This document shows positions 15,918 to 24,665 of a stretch of 64,000 bases of DNA, piece after piece. The notes under the pieces were generated by a model, which had not been told where the DNA came from, made no database searches, and was given only the letters and a program-made list of their open reading frames with translations. Source of the DNA: Streptomyces dioscori (GTDB lineage Bacteria; Actinomycetota; Actinomycetes; Streptomycetales; Streptomycetaceae); contig NZ_KZ679039.1 of NCBI RefSeq assembly GCF_003024195.1, positions 1 to 64,000 of the forward strand, given 5' to 3'. Numbering within the stretch: the first letter of the stretch is position 1; every line of letters starts with the position of its first letter. Position numbers and translations under genes: made by a program.

Positions 15918-16925
15918 ATGGATATATCCACCAAGAAATCAGACGCGCCTCCCCCCGTCTCCCCACCCTCCGAGACCGAGCAGAAGCGCGCGGCCCGCGG
16001 GGTCACCCGGCCCGGCGACCGAGTCTTCCTCGGCCTGTCCCGCGGGTCGGGCATCTTCCTGCTCGTGATCATGGCCGCCATCGCGGCCTTCCTCACGTAC
16101 CGCTCCGTGATCGCGATCAGCAAGGACGAGAGCAACTTCCTCACGACCTTCGAGTGGAACCCGACCGCCGTACCGCCGAGCTTCGGCATCGCGGTCCTGG
16201 TCTACGGCACGGTCATCTCGTCGATCATCGCGATGGTCATCGCGGTCCCGATCGCGGTCGGCATCGCCCTGTTCATCACGCACTACGCCCCGCGCAGGCT
16301 CGGCGGTCCCCTCTCCTACGTGATCGACCTGCTCGCCGCCGTGCCGTCCATCGTGTACGGCCTGTGGGGCGCCCTGGTCCTCGCACCGCAGCTGATCGGC
16401 CTCTTCGGCTGGCTGGACGACTACTTCGGCTGGACCGGCATCCTCGACTGGCAGGGCGGCGCACCGCGCTCGCTGTTCACCGTGGGCATCCTGCTCGCGA
16501 TCATGATCCTGCCGATCATCACCAGCGTGAGCCGCGAGGTCTTCCGGCAGGCTCCGCAGATGCACCAGGAAGCCGCACTGGCCCTCGGCGCCACGCGCTG
16601 GGAGGTCATCCGCATGTCGGTGCTGCCCTTCGGCCGCTCCGGTGTCATCTCCGCGTCGATGCTCGGCCTCGGGCGCGCGCTCGGCGAGACGATGGCGGTG
16701 GCCACGGTCCTGTCCCCGAGCTTCGAGATCAACGCCAGCCTGCTCGACCCGGGCGGCGGCACCTTCGCCCAGAACATCGCCAGCAAGTTCAGCGAGGCCA
16801 GCGAGATGGGCCGTGACGCGCTCATCGCCTCCGGTCTGGTGCTGTTCGTCATCACCCTGCTGGTCAACGGTGGCGCCCGCATGATCATCGCCCGCCGCGC
16901 GGAGTACTCGGGGGCCAACGCATGA
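15918..16925 (+). CDS. pstC: Phosphate ABC transporter permease PstC
   Basis: Inner membrane permease of 335 residues with six predicted helices and the ABC permease EAA-type loop (HQEAALALGATRWEVIRMSV then LPFGRSGVIS). ATG 15918 (MDISTKK) has GGAG six bases upstream; an in-frame GTG at 15891 is less likely. The 4-base ATGA overlap with pstA shows coupling. The N terminus has a polar cytosolic extension of about 40 residues before the first helix. Confidence 0.95.
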   Translation: MDISTKKSDAPPPVSPPSETEQKRAARGVTRPGDRVFLGLSRGSGIFLLVIMAAIAAFLTYRSVIAISKDESNFLTTFEWNPTAVPPSFGIAVLVYGTVISSIIAMVIAVPIAVGIALFITHYAPRRLGGPLSYVIDLLAAVPSIVYGLWGALVLAPQLIGLFGWLDDYFGWTGILDWQGGAPRSLFTVGILLAIMILPIITSVSREVFRQAPQMHQEAALALGATRWEVIRMSVLPFGRSGVISASMLGLGRALGETMAVATVLSPSFEINASLLDPGGGTFAQNIASKFSEASEMGRDALIASGLVLFVITLLVNGGARMIIARRAEYSGANA

Positions 16926-17983
16926 GCCAGACAGTGAACGACAGGCGCCCCAGCTCCCTGCAGGGCGCGACACTGCCCAAGTGGAGCCCGTACGCGATCG
17001 CGGCCGGCTCGATCGCCCTCGGTCTCGGCATCAGCGCCGCGGCCGGACTGGACAGCAAGATCCAGTGGGGTCTGATGGCCGCGGTCTTCTTCGTGGCCGC
17101 GTCGTACGGCATCGCCGCGAAGGTCGAGGGTAAACGGCAGGCCAAGGACCGGGTCGCGACCAGCCTCGTCTGGGTCGCGTTCCTGCTCGCCGTCATTCCG
17201 CTGGTCTCGCTCATCTGGGAGACCGTCAAGCGCGGTGTGAAGGTCCTCGACGTCTACTTCCTCACCCACTCGATGGGTCTGGTGACCGACACCGAGCCCG
17301 GCGGAGGCATCTACCACGCGATCCTCGGCACGCTGGAGCAGGTCGGCATCGCCACGGTGATCTCCGTGCCGATCGGCATCCTGACCGCGATCTACCTCGT
17401 CGAGTACGGGCGCGGCAGGCTCGCCCAGGCCGTCACCTTCTTCGTCGACGTCATGACGGGCATCCCGTCGATCGTCGCGGGCCTGTTCGTCCTCAGCTTC
17501 TGGATCATCATCCTGGACATGGGCTACTCCGGGTTCGCCGGCGCGATGGCCCTGACCATCCTCATGCTGCCCGTGATCGTCCGCTCCACCGAGGAGATGC
17601 TCAAGCTCGTCCCGAACGAGCTCCGCGAGGCCTCGCTGGCGCTGGGCGTGCCGAAGTGGCGCACCATCACCAAGGTGGTGCTCCCGACCTCCATCGGCGG
17701 TATCACCACCGGTGTGATGCTCGCGATCGCCCGCATCACCGGTGAGACCGCTCCGGTACTGCTGCTGGTGTGGGGTTCGACCTTCATCAACACGGACCCC
17801 TTCGACGGCCCGCAGGCCTCGCTCCCGATGTACATCTACCAGCAGTACGCGAACAGCGGCGGCTCCGGTGCGGCGTACGACCGGGCCTGGGCGGCGGCGC
17901 TCACGCTGATCGCGTTCGTGATGATCCTCAACTTGGCGGCTCGCGGCATCGCCCGCTGGAAGGCCCCCAAGACCGGTCGCTGA
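16922..17983 (+). CDS. pstA: Phosphate ABC transporter permease PstA
   Basis: Second permease subunit, 353 residues. Two extra N-terminal hydrophobic segments (about 20-65) precede the standard six-helix MetI-like core. The EAA loop reads [20 protein letters not shown]. It pairs with PstC to form the phosphate channel energised by PstB. It overlaps pstC by 4 bases, and pstB follows 50 bases downstream. Confidence 0.95.
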   Translation: MSQTVNDRRPSSLQGATLPKWSPYAIAAGSIALGLGISAAAGLDSKIQWGLMAAVFFVAASYGIAAKVEGKRQAKDRVATSLVWVAFLLAVIPLVSLIWETVKRGVKVLDVYFLTHSMGLVTDTEPGGGIYHAILGTLEQVGIATVISVPIGILTAIYLVEYGRGRLAQAVTFFVDVMTGIPSIVAGLFVLSFWIIILDMGYSGFAGAMALTILMLPVIVRSTEEMLKLVPNELREASLALGVPKWRTITKVVLPTSIGGITTGVMLAIARITGETAPVLLLVWGSTFINTDPFDGPQASLPMYIYQQYANSGGSGAAYDRAWAAALTLIAFVMILNLAARGIARWKAPKTGR

Positions 17984-18033
17984 CGCGGCCAGACAGCGAC
18001 CAGTTTTCCCCCTCGAAAGAAGCAGTGATCCCC

Positions 18034-18810
18034 ATGGCCAAGCGAATCGACGTCAGCGGCCTCAGCGCCTACTACAGCTCGTTCCGAGCCATCGAGGACA
18101 TCTCGATGGCCATCGAACCCCGCTCGGTGACGGCCTTCATCGGCCCCTCCGGCTGCGGAAAGTCCACGTTCCTGCGCACCCTCAACCGGATGCACGAGGT
18201 GACACCGGGCGGCCGCGTCGAGGGCAAGGTCATGCTCGACGACGAGAACCTGTACGGCGCCGGGATCGACCCGGTGTCGGTGCGGCGCGAGGTCGGCATG
18301 GTCTTCCAGCGTCCGAACCCCTTCCCCACCATGTCGGTCTTCGACAACGTGGCGGCGGGGCTGCGGCTCAACGGCAGCTACAAGAAGTCCGAGCTGGGCG
18401 ACATCGTGGAGAAGTCGCTCAAGGGCGCGAACCTCTGGAACGAGGTCAAGGACCGGCTGAACAAGCCGGGGTCCGGGCTCTCCGGCGGTCAGCAGCAGCG
18501 ACTGTGCATCGCGCGGGCGATCGCCGTCGAGCCGAAGGTGCTGCTCATGGACGAGCCGTGCTCGGCGCTCGACCCGATCTCGACGCTGGCCATCGAGGAC
18601 CTGATCGGTGAGCTGAAGGAGCGCTTCACGATCGTCATCGTGACGCACAACATGCAGCAGGCCGCGCGCGTCTCCGACCGGACGGCGTTCTTCAACCTGT
18701 CCGCGGTCGGGCAGCCCGGGAAGCTCATCGAGATCGACGACACCGAGCGGATCTTCTCGAACCCGTCCGTGCAGGCCACCGAGGACTACATCTCGGGGCG
18801 GTTCGGCTGA
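18034..18810 (+). CDS. pstB: Phosphate ABC transporter ATP-binding protein PstB
   Basis: Cytosolic ATPase of 258 residues driving phosphate import. Walker A is [12 protein letters not shown], the ABC signature [14 protein letters not shown], Walker [14 protein letters not shown], and the H-loop [16 protein letters not shown]. The SGCGKST and CSALDP wording is typical of PstB. ATG 18034 ([10 protein letters not shown]) follows GAAAGAAG with a longer spacer. It is the last gene of the pst operon; a 27-bp inverted repeat about 170 bases downstream may end transcription. Confidence 0.97.
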   Translation: MAKRIDVSGLSAYYSSFRAIEDISMAIEPRSVTAFIGPSGCGKSTFLRTLNRMHEVTPGGRVEGKVMLDDENLYGAGIDPVSVRREVGMVFQRPNPFPTMSVFDNVAAGLRLNGSYKKSELGDIVEKSLKGANLWNEVKDRLNKPGSGLSGGQQQRLCIARAIAVEPKVLLMDEPCSALDPISTLAIEDLIGELKERFTIVIVTHNMQQAARVSDRTAFFNLSAVGQPGKLIEIDDTERIFSNPSVQATEDYISGRFG

Positions 18811-19109
18811 GCCCGTCCGTGGCGTAGACCCCTCGCGGTGCTGCATGGCGGTGCCACCGCGGGGACCGATAGGGCCCGCTTCCCGGCGCTTGCGCCGGGG
18901 GGTGGGCCCGTTGGCTTTTTCTCGCCCCCGCCGCCCTTGCCCTTCCTGTCACTGCATGGGGCTGCGCCCCTCGCCCTCTTTGTCCTCAAACGCCGGACGG
19001 GCTGAAAGACATCTTTCAGCCCGTCCGGCGTTTGAGGACCGGGGGTCCGGGGGCGGCGCCCCCGAGTCAGTGACGGGAAGGGTAAGGGCGGCGGGGGCGG
19101 AGAAGGTGG
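18811..19109. other. Intergenic region between convergent pstB and pit
   Basis: About 300 bases without a gene. It contains a GC-rich inverted segment near 18880-18905 (cttcccggcgcttgcgccgggg) and the long 27-bp inverted repeat at 18983-19038. It is flanked by convergent genes, which suits a bidirectional terminator role. Confidence 0.6.
18983..19038. repeat. Perfect 27-bp inverted repeat, likely bidirectional terminator / mobile-type palindrome
   Basis: The arms 18983-19009 and 19012-19038 are perfectly complementary with a 2-base centre (ca). The arm carries cctcaaacgccggacgggct. The same arm sequence recurs around 59168-59187 and 59295-59314, so this is a member of a dispersed repeat family rather than a one-off terminator. 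Confidence 0.9.
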
Positions 19110-20108
19110 TTACAGGAACGCCACGTCCACGAGCCAGAAGCTCGTTGCCGCTACCAGTGCCGCCGCCGGCATCGTGATGAACCAGCCGAGGATGATGTTC
19201 TTCGCGACACCCCACCGCACCGCGTTCACCCGCTTCGTGGCCCCCACACCCATGATCGCCGAAGTGATGACATGAGTCGTGGAGATCGGCGCGTGGAAGA
19301 TGAACGCCGTCGTGAACATCAGCGACGCACCCGTCGTCTCCGCCGCGAACCCCTGCGGAGGATCCAGCTCGATGATCTTCCGCCCGAGCGTACGCATGAT
19401 GCGCCACCCACCGGCGTACGTACCCAGCGACAGCATCACCGCGCACGCGATCTTGACCCAGACCGGAATCGGGTCGCCCGCTTCCTCGACGTCCGAGATG
19501 ACCAGGGCCATCACCACGATGCCCATCGTCTTCTGGGCGTCCTGGAGGCCGTGGCCCAGAGCCATACCCGCCGCCGACACGGTCTGCGCGATACGGAAAC
19601 CGCGCTTCGCCTTGTGCGGGTTGGAACGGCGGAAGAGCCACATGATCGCGCACATCACCAGATAGCCGGCGATCAGACCGACGACCGGGGAGATGAACAT
19701 CGGGATGACGACCTTCTCCAGGACGCCGGACCAGATGACATCGATGCCGCCGGCGAGCGCCGCGCCCACCATGCCGCCGAACAGCGCGTGGGAGGAGGAG
19801 GACGGCAGGCCGAAGTACCAGGTGACGAGGTTCCACACGATCGCGCCCACCAGCGCGGCGAACAGGATCCACATGCCCCGGTTGCCGTGCGGTGTCTCGA
19901 TCAGGCCTTCGCTGACTGTCTTGGCGACCCCGCTGCCCATGAAGGCGCCGGCGAGGTTCATCACGGCGGCCATCGCGAGTGCCGCACGCGGCGTCAGCGC
20001 GCGCGTGGACACGGAGGTGGCGATGGCGTTCGCGGAGTCGTGGAAGCCGTTGGTATAGGTGAATCCGAGCGCGACACCGATGGTCACGATCAAGGCGAAG
20101 GTGTCCAT
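19110..20108 (-). CDS. pit: Low-affinity inorganic phosphate transporter (PiT family)
   Basis: Membrane transporter of 332 residues with about ten helices. The PiT signature appears at both ends: YTNGFHDSANAIATSVSTRA near the N terminus and GVGATKRVNAVRWGVAKNI in the second repeat. It probably co-transports metal-phosphate with protons. It lies 7 bases downstream of a PhoU-like (DUF47) gene, the standard partner pair in actinobacteria. No PHO box is visible before this operon, in contrast to pstS. Confidence 0.93.
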   Translation of the reverse strand: MDTFALIVTIGVALGFTYTNGFHDSANAIATSVSTRALTPRAALAMAAVMNLAGAFMGSGVAKTVSEGLIETPHGNRGMWILFAALVGAIVWNLVTWYFGLPSSSSHALFGGMVGAALAGGIDVIWSGVLEKVVIPMFISPVVGLIAGYLVMCAIMWLFRRSNPHKAKRGFRIAQTVSAAGMALGHGLQDAQKTMGIVVMALVISDVEEAGDPIPVWVKIACAVMLSLGTYAGGWRIMRTLGRKIIELDPPQGFAAETTGASLMFTTAFIFHAPISTTHVITSAIMGVGATKRVNAVRWGVAKNIILGWFITMPAAALVAATSFWLVDVAFL

Positions 20109-20115
20109 GAAGGGG

Positions 20116-20736
20116 TCAGGACTCCTTGACCGCGATGGTCTCCACCGTGTTGGCCACGTGCTCGAACGCGTCGGCGGCCTCTTCGAGGACGTCCACGATC
20201 TGCTTGAGCTTCAGCACTTCGATGGCCTCGTACTTGCCGTTGAAGAGCATTGCCAGCAGCTTGCGGTGGATCTGGTCGGCCTGGTTCTCCAGACGGTTGA
20301 CCTCGATCCAGTACTCGGTGAGGTTGTCCATCGTGCGCAGGTTCGGCATGGCCTCGGCGGTCAGCTCCGCCGCCCGGGCCAGTACCTCGATCTGCTGCTC
20401 GACGCCCTTGGGCAGTTCCTCCACGTTGTAGAGGACGACCAGGTCGACGGCCTCCTCCATGAAGTCCATGATGTCGTCGAGGGACGAGGCGAGGTTGTAG
20501 ATGTCCTCGCGGTCGAACGGCGTGATGAACGAGGAGTTCAGCTGGTGGAAGATCGCGTGCGTTGCGTCGTCACCGGCGTGTTCCGCGGCCCGCATACGCT
20601 CTGCGATCTCGGCTCGGCCGGACGAGTCCGCCCCGAGCAGTTCCATCAGGAGCTTGGAGCCCGTGACGATGTTGTCCGCGGAAGCGGCGAACATGTCGTA
20701 GAAGCTCGTCTCCCTGGGGGTCAGACGAAATCGCAC
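20116..20736 (-). CDS. PhoU-like DUF47 protein, Pit accessory
   Basis: Helical cytosolic protein of 206 residues: MRFRLTPRETSFYDMFAASA, then long amphipathic helices with repeated acidic patches (EHAGDDATHAIFHQLNSSF, DREDIYNLASSLDDIMDF) typical of DUF47/PhoU-domain metal-cluster proteins. It likely modulates the downstream Pit transporter. It is the first gene of the two-gene operon and is divergent from csoR, with a 203-base shared upstream region. Confidence 0.92.
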   Translation of the reverse strand: MRFRLTPRETSFYDMFAASADNIVTGSKLLMELLGADSSGRAEIAERMRAAEHAGDDATHAIFHQLNSSFITPFDREDIYNLASSLDDIMDFMEEAVDLVVLYNVEELPKGVEQQIEVLARAAELTAEAMPNLRTMDNLTEYWIEVNRLENQADQIHRKLLAMLFNGKYEAIEVLKLKQIVDVLEEAADAFEHVANTVETIAVKES

Positions 20737-20903
20737 GTGGGGTCCTCGGATTGCTTCGGTGTCGGTCAGGCTGATGCTAGGCGCATCATCCGGCCACGGC
20801 TAACCGGCCGCCCCCCAGTGTCGCCCATCGGGCACAGTGATCAGCACGGGGTCCCGCGAGGGCATCTGCCAAGGGCCCTATACCCAGCAAAGTTCGTTAC
20901 GAT

Positions 20904-20920
20904 ATACCCGGTAGGGGTAT
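20904..20920. promoter_or_regulatory. CsoR operator
   Basis: ATACCC-GGTAG-GGGTAT is a perfect 6-bp inverted repeat with a 5-base centre, 20 bases before the csoR ATG. It matches the known GC-centred CsoR operator type (TACCCnnnnnGGGGTA). It supports copper-responsive autoregulation. Confidence 0.88.
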
Positions 20921-20939
20921 CAGTCAGCAGGAGGACGCG

Positions 20940-21317
20940 ATGACGACCACCGAGGCCGGCGCGACGGCGCCCTCCGGGGAGACGGGTGCGGCGGAAGCCG
21001 GCGGCGCGGAGATCGTGACCGACCACGATCGCGGGATCCACGGCTACCACAAACAGAAGGACGAGCACCTCAAGCGGCTGCGGCGGATCGAGGGGCAGGT
21101 GCGGGGGCTGCAGCGGATGGTCGACGAGGACGTCTACTGCATCGACATACTCACGCAGGTCTCCGCCTCCACGAAGGCGTTGCAGTCGTTCGCGCTGCAG
21201 CTTCTGGAGGAGCATCTTCGGCACTGTGTCGCTGACGCGGCGGTCAAGGGGGGTGCCGAGGTCGACGCGAAGGTGGAGGAGGCGACCAAGGCGATTGCTC
21301 GGCTGTTGCGTACGTGA
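20940..21317 (+). CDS. csoR: Copper-sensing transcriptional repressor CsoR
   Basis: Helical repressor of 125 residues with the Cu(I) ligand triad Cys67, His92 and Cys96, the same spacing (25 and 29 residues) as C36-H61-C65 of M. tuberculosis CsoR. The core RRIEGQVRGLQRMVDEDVYC is diagnostic for the family. The first 35 residues are a variable Ala/Gly/Glu-rich tail. AGGAGG lies just upstream of ATG 20940. The operator palindrome precedes it. No copper exporter (copA/copZ) is adjacent, so it must act on targets elsewhere as well as on itself. Confidence 0.95.
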   Translation: MTTTEAGATAPSGETGAAEAGGAEIVTDHDRGIHGYHKQKDEHLKRLRRIEGQVRGLQRMVDEDVYCIDILTQVSASTKALQSFALQLLEEHLRHCVADAAVKGGAEVDAKVEEATKAIARLLRT

Positions 21318-21369
21318 GCCGTGGCCGGGCGGGGGCCGGAAATGATGCGCCGGCCCTCGCGTCCCTCAG

Positions 21370-21440
21370 GACGAAAAGACTGCGCCGTTCCCCGCGCCCC
21401 TGAGAGACGAAAGACTGCGCCGTTCCCCGCGCCCCTGAAG
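21370..21440. repeat. Extragenic repeat array (two cores)
   Basis: Two copies of gcgccgttccccgcgcccctga separated by a gagacgaaagact linker follow csoR. Same family as at 12573 and 22921. Confidence 0.85.
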
Positions 21441-21467
21441 GGGCGCCCCTGGGTGGGGCAGGTCAGG

Positions 21468-21662
21468 TCAGTTGGTGGGGTCTTCTGTTCTTTGTTGCGG
21501 GAAGCGTTCTTCGGCCACCTTGAGGACCTTGTCGATCTGGTCCGGGCTGAGGCGGTCCTCTCGGGCGGCCGAGGCCGCGATGATCAGGTCGCCGCACAGC
21601 TCGATCTCGGCCAGGGCCACGTGGTCCTGAACTGCCGTACCGCGCGCCGGAGCCACGTGCAT
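21468..21662 (-). CDS. Small conserved hypothetical protein
   Basis: Polypeptide of 64 residues with helix-forming sequence (VALAEIELCGDLIIAASAA; LSPDQIDKVLKVAEERFPQQ) and one Cys. No transmembrane segment. ATG 21662 has AGGAAG five bases upstream. It resembles short Streptomyces-conserved proteins next to csoR, but I know no function. Confidence 0.7.
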   Translation of the reverse strand: MHVAPARGTAVQDHVALAEIELCGDLIIAASAAREDRLSPDQIDKVLKVAEERFPQQRTEDPTN

Positions 21663-21762
21663 CACCTCTTCCTGCCGTTACCGACTTCCTAGAGTAGGGA
21701 GCGGCCCACGGACAGCGCATGGCACCAACGGACCATTTCCGGCCCCGCCCACCGTCGTTCCC

Positions 21763-22602
21763 TCACTCGGCGATCCGTCCGGCGAAGATGTCCTTCGTCT
21801 TCGGCAGGCGTACGTCCACCGCGGCTCCGAAGTCGTACAGCAGCGTCGTGGAGGCCACCGCGACCGTGTCCTTCTGCTGCCCGTTCACGAAGCTGAACCG
21901 GTGGCGGACCTTGCGGATACGGCCCTGTTCGTCGAGGTAGACGTCGAAGGGGACCGTCGCCGTGGCGAAGCCTTTCGCCGCCGCCCGCAGCGCCTCCCGG
22001 TTGCCCGCCGAGGCATCGCGCGCGGCCAGTGTGAGGTCGGCGGTACCCCGGTAGTGCCGTACGGGCGTGCCCGCGACCGACGTCCTGCCCATGTACGCCG
22101 CCGTGCGCGCGCCCAGCAGCAGTTCCGCGGCGGCGAACGGATCGGTCGCACCGCCCGTGACCAGGTTCCCGTCGGAGAGTGTGGCTGTATTGACGCGTAC
22201 CCACTTGTCGGTGGGCACGCCCGCGCCGCGGTTCTTCATGTAGAGCGCGCCCGGTGCGAGCAGTTCGGTGATGGGGCGGTGGCCGTCGGCGCCGCCCGGG
22301 TCCTGCGGGAGGAGTACCTTCAGCCGGCCCACCTGGTCCGCGAAGTCGTAGACACCCTCGCCGCGGATGGTCACGCGGGTGCCGCCGGTCGCCATCTCCA
22401 TGGACGTACGCGCCTTGGACGTACCGGCGCTGACCAGGTTTCCGGCTGCTCCGTGGAGCACTTCGACGGGGTCCTCGGCGGTCCGGGCGTCGTCGGAGGC
22501 GGTACCACCGCCCGAGCATCCGGTGGCGCAGAGCAGTAGCCCCGTCGCCGCGGCGGCCAGGGCGACCGCACCGTCCGCTCGTTTTCGCTGCCGCTCCACC
22601 AT
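21763..22602 (-). CDS. LppX/LprAFG-like lipoprotein
   Basis: Secreted lipoprotein of 279 residues with a signal peptide and lipobox LLLCATGC. The domain alternates strands and a helix in the style of the LppX_LprAFG family of hydrophobic-ligand carriers (KARTSMEMATGGTRVTIRGE; VYDFADQVGRLKV; DVYLDEQGRIRKVRHRFSF). It probably binds a lipid or hydrophobic ligand at the outer face of the membrane. It is isolated, with no obvious operon partner. Ligand and role are unproven. Confidence 0.75.
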   Translation of the reverse strand: MVERQRKRADGAVALAAAATGLLLCATGCSGGGTASDDARTAEDPVEVLHGAAGNLVSAGTSKARTSMEMATGGTRVTIRGEGVYDFADQVGRLKVLLPQDPGGADGHRPITELLAPGALYMKNRGAGVPTDKWVRVNTATLSDGNLVTGGATDPFAAAELLLGARTAAYMGRTSVAGTPVRHYRGTADLTLAARDASAGNREALRAAAKGFATATVPFDVYLDEQGRIRKVRHRFSFVNGQQKDTVAVASTTLLYDFGAAVDVRLPKTKDIFAGRIAE

Positions 22603-22733
22603 CGCCTGCTACCCCCAGCCGGGACGTCCTTGGGCGGGCCTCGTGTCGTTCCGCTTAACGACCGGTGGGGGGTGTTGTCACGCGCACGCCGGGCATGGGG
22701 AAGCGTTTACCCGGCATCGGTACGGTGGGGCAC

Positions 22734-22898
22734 GTGGCGCAGCAGGAAGAGATCACTCCCCTGGAACACCGGACGACGACGATCGAGCGGGGCCCGTTCT
22801 GCCTGGCGCGATGCACCTGCGGCTGGAGCGGCCCGGCAAGAAGAGCCCGCAGCCTGGCCCGCACGGACGCCCAGAACCACCTGACCGCACTCCAGTGA
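22734..22898 (+). CDS. Small CxC-containing hypothetical protein
   Basis: Protein of 54 residues (from GTG 22734, preceded by GGTGGGG) with a Cys-x3-Cys-x-Cys-like cluster (FCLARCTCGWSG), suggesting metal or redox use. An upstream ATG (22695) would add 13 residues. It resembles short Streptomyces-conserved proteins, but I know no function. It ends just before an extragenic repeat array. Confidence 0.55.
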   Translation: MAQQEEITPLEHRTTTIERGPFCLARCTCGWSGPARRARSLARTDAQNHLTALQ

Positions 22899-22920
22899 GA
22901 CGCGCTCTTCCAGGGCCGCG

Positions 22921-23043
22921 ATCTTTTAGGGGCGCGGGGAACGGCGCAATCTTGTCGGTTCCAAGGGGCGCGGGGAACGGCGCAATCTTGTCGCTTTTAG
23001 GGGCGCGGGGAACGGCGCGACCAGCCACGACGCACCCGCAGCC
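22921..23043. repeat. Extragenic repeat array (three cores, with end module)
   Basis: Three copies of ggggcgcggggaacggcgca/g spaced about 42 bases (linkers atcttgtcggttcca and atcttgtcgctttta). The last copy switches to gcgcgaccagccacgacgca followed by cccgcagcc, the conserved end module. Between convergent genes. Confidence 0.85.
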
Positions 23044-23090
23044 GACCACGCGCCCACCCAGAGCCGCACGCAGTGCAGCCCCACGCAGTG

Positions 23091-23558
23091 CTACACGCGC
23101 CGCAGGACCGCCAGCAGCTCGTCCACCAGCTCCCGGTCCCGCGGCTGCGTAACCCTCGTACGGGCCTCCGCAGGCGAAAGCCACAGCACACGATCCACCT
23201 CACGGTTGGGCACGAACGCACCCCCCGTCTCCTCGGCGGCCCAGTAACTGACCTGCTTGGGCCGCTCGTTCGCCACATAGCAGAGGGTGGTCAGCCGCGG
23301 CCCCGGCGCACACCGGTGCCCGGTCTCCTCCTCGACCTCGCGCAGCGCCGCGGCGAGCGTGTCCTCGCCGGACTTCAGCTTGCCCTTCGGGTGCGACCAG
23401 TCGTCGTACTTCGGCCGGTGGACCAGGCAGATCTGCAGCTCGCCGTCGGCCGGTGAGCGGCGCCACAGGACGCAGCCCGCCGCGAGCACCGGGTCTTCGT
23501 CCACGGACAGCGGGTTTCCGTTCGAGTGCACTGGGCCTCCGATCGCGAGTTGCGGCAT
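23091..23558 (-). CDS. Nudix hydrolase (MutT-type)
   Basis: Protein of 155 residues with the complete Nudix box G-x5-E-x7-REUXEEXGU: GKLKSGEDTLAAALREVEEE then TGH. It hydrolyses a nucleoside diphosphate linked to another moiety; in the neighbourhood of ppk a MutT1-like role (8-oxo-GTP or diadenosine/poly-P-linked nucleotides) is likely. In M. tuberculosis the ppk neighbour MutT1 carries a C-terminal histidine phosphatase; here only the Nudix half is present. It is preceded by the CHAD gene at 15 bases and is co-directional, so one operon with CHAD and ppk. Confidence 0.9.
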   Translation of the reverse strand: MPQLAIGGPVHSNGNPLSVDEDPVLAAGCVLWRRSPADGELQICLVHRPKYDDWSHPKGKLKSGEDTLAAALREVEEETGHRCAPGPRLTTLCYVANERPKQVSYWAAEETGGAFVPNREVDRVLWLSPAEARTRVTQPRDRELVDELLAVLRRV

Positions 23559-23573
23559 CCGTCGGTCAAGCCG

Positions 23574-24665
23574 TCACGGAGTGCCGACCGTCTCCCTCAT
23601 CCAGGCCCGCTGAAACGTGAACCTGGCCGCTTCCACTTCGTGCCGCTGGTCGGCGTGGAGCACCCCGAGCGCGTACGCCGTCGCAGGTGCGATCCGCGGG
23701 GTGCGGGCCGCCGAGGCCGCCGCCGCGGCCGCCTCCGCCGCGTCGCGGTGCCGGTCCAGGGCCTTGCCCGCGTTCAACAGACGGACGTCGAGGAGGACTT
23801 CGTCGCCGAACAGGACCTCGCGTGCGTAGCGGTGCAGGCGCAGCAGGAGGCGTACCTGGTGCCAGGGGGCGTCCTGGGGCTGCGGGGCCGTGTCGGCGGA
23901 GAGGCCGTGCACGAGGGCCTCCGAGTTGTAGGGGTGGCCCGCGGTGACCAGGGGCAGTCCGGTGACGGCGTCGCGGAGGCGGTCCTCCGCGGCGGCGGCC
24001 AGCGGCTTGAGCCCGGCGGAAGCCGCGTCGGCCGTCGCGGTGGTCACGGCCGTCGTCGCGGCCGCGGTGAGCGGGACCTCGCTGGCCAGTACGGCGACGT
24101 TGTCGGCGACGGCGTGGAAGCGGCTGGAACCCAGGGCCTGGAGCGCGGCCGAGTGCGCGCGGGTGCGGGCGAGGGTCAGCTGGCGCTCCAGGAGGGCGCC
24201 CGCCTTGGCCGCGCCGACGGTCAGCTGGCTCTTCTCCCGCCGTACGTCGGAGGTGGCCTGCGCGGGGAACGCCGCCGATCCGGACAGCCGGTGCAGTGCC
24301 GCGAGCAGCCGCTCCTGCCGGGCCCCGTACGCGTGTTCGCGGGCCAGGGTTCCCGAGAGCCAGGCCAGTTCGGGGCGCATGGTCTCCGACCAGCCCTCGT
24401 CGAGGAGGGGCCGGAAGGTGTGCAGGGTGCCGCTGATGCGGCGGGCCGAGCGGCGCAGGGAGCGCGCCGCGTCCACGGCCTCCTTCGAGCCGTTGTCCCC
24501 CACGCTCGACTGCGCTCGCGCGGGGGGACCCCCACCTGCCGCGCCACCGGTCTCCCGGTGCTGGCGCAGCGCGCGGAGGAACTCCGTGGCCTGGGCCCGG
24601 AGGTATGCCGCGAGGGCGTCCCCGGCCACGGGTCCGGCCGTCGGGTCAAGGTGTTGCTGTGCCAC
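23574..24665 (-). CDS. CHAD-domain protein (polyphosphate-binding)
   Basis: Helical protein of 363 residues. The CHAD signature is the conserved His-rich/Arg-rich helices: [20 protein letters not shown], followed by [20 protein letters not shown] and later [21 protein letters not shown] proteins bind polyphosphate and associate with granules. It overlaps ppk by 20 bases, and its N-terminal region lacks a CYTH domain. Residues about 42-57 ([16 protein letters not shown]) come from a palindromic DNA insertion described separately and probably form a non-functional loop. Confidence 0.88.
   Translation of the reverse strand: MAQQHLDPTAGPVAGDALAAYLRAQATEFLRALRQHRETGGAAGGGPPARAQSSVGDNGSKEAVDAARSLRRSARRISGTLHTFRPLLDEGWSETMRPELAWLSGTLAREHAYGARQERLLAALHRLSGSAAFPAQATSDVRREKSQLTVGAAKAGALLERQLTLARTRAHSAALQALGSSRFHAVADNVAVLASEVPLTAAATTAVTTATADAASAGLKPLAAAAEDRLRDAVTGLPLVTAGHPYNSEALVHGLSADTAPQPQDAPWHQVRLLLRLHRYAREVLFGDEVLLDVRLLNAGKALDRHRDAAEAAAAAASAARTPRIAPATAYALGVLHADQRHEVEAARFTFQRAWMRETVGTP
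24495..24529. repeat. Short palindromic insertion inside the CHAD gene
   Basis: gtcccccacgctcgactgcg followed by ctcgcgcggggggac forms an imperfect stem (gtccccc with gggggac). On the CHAD strand it gives, with its flanks, an in-frame peptide [15 protein letters not shown] recognise this element from many Streptomyces genes, where it interrupts low-constraint loops or intergenic spaces. Confidence 0.7.

Noticed and set aside
22665..22733. Longer start of the CxC small protein
   Set aside because: The extra residues look non-coding and the GGTGGGG before 22734 is a better initiation site.
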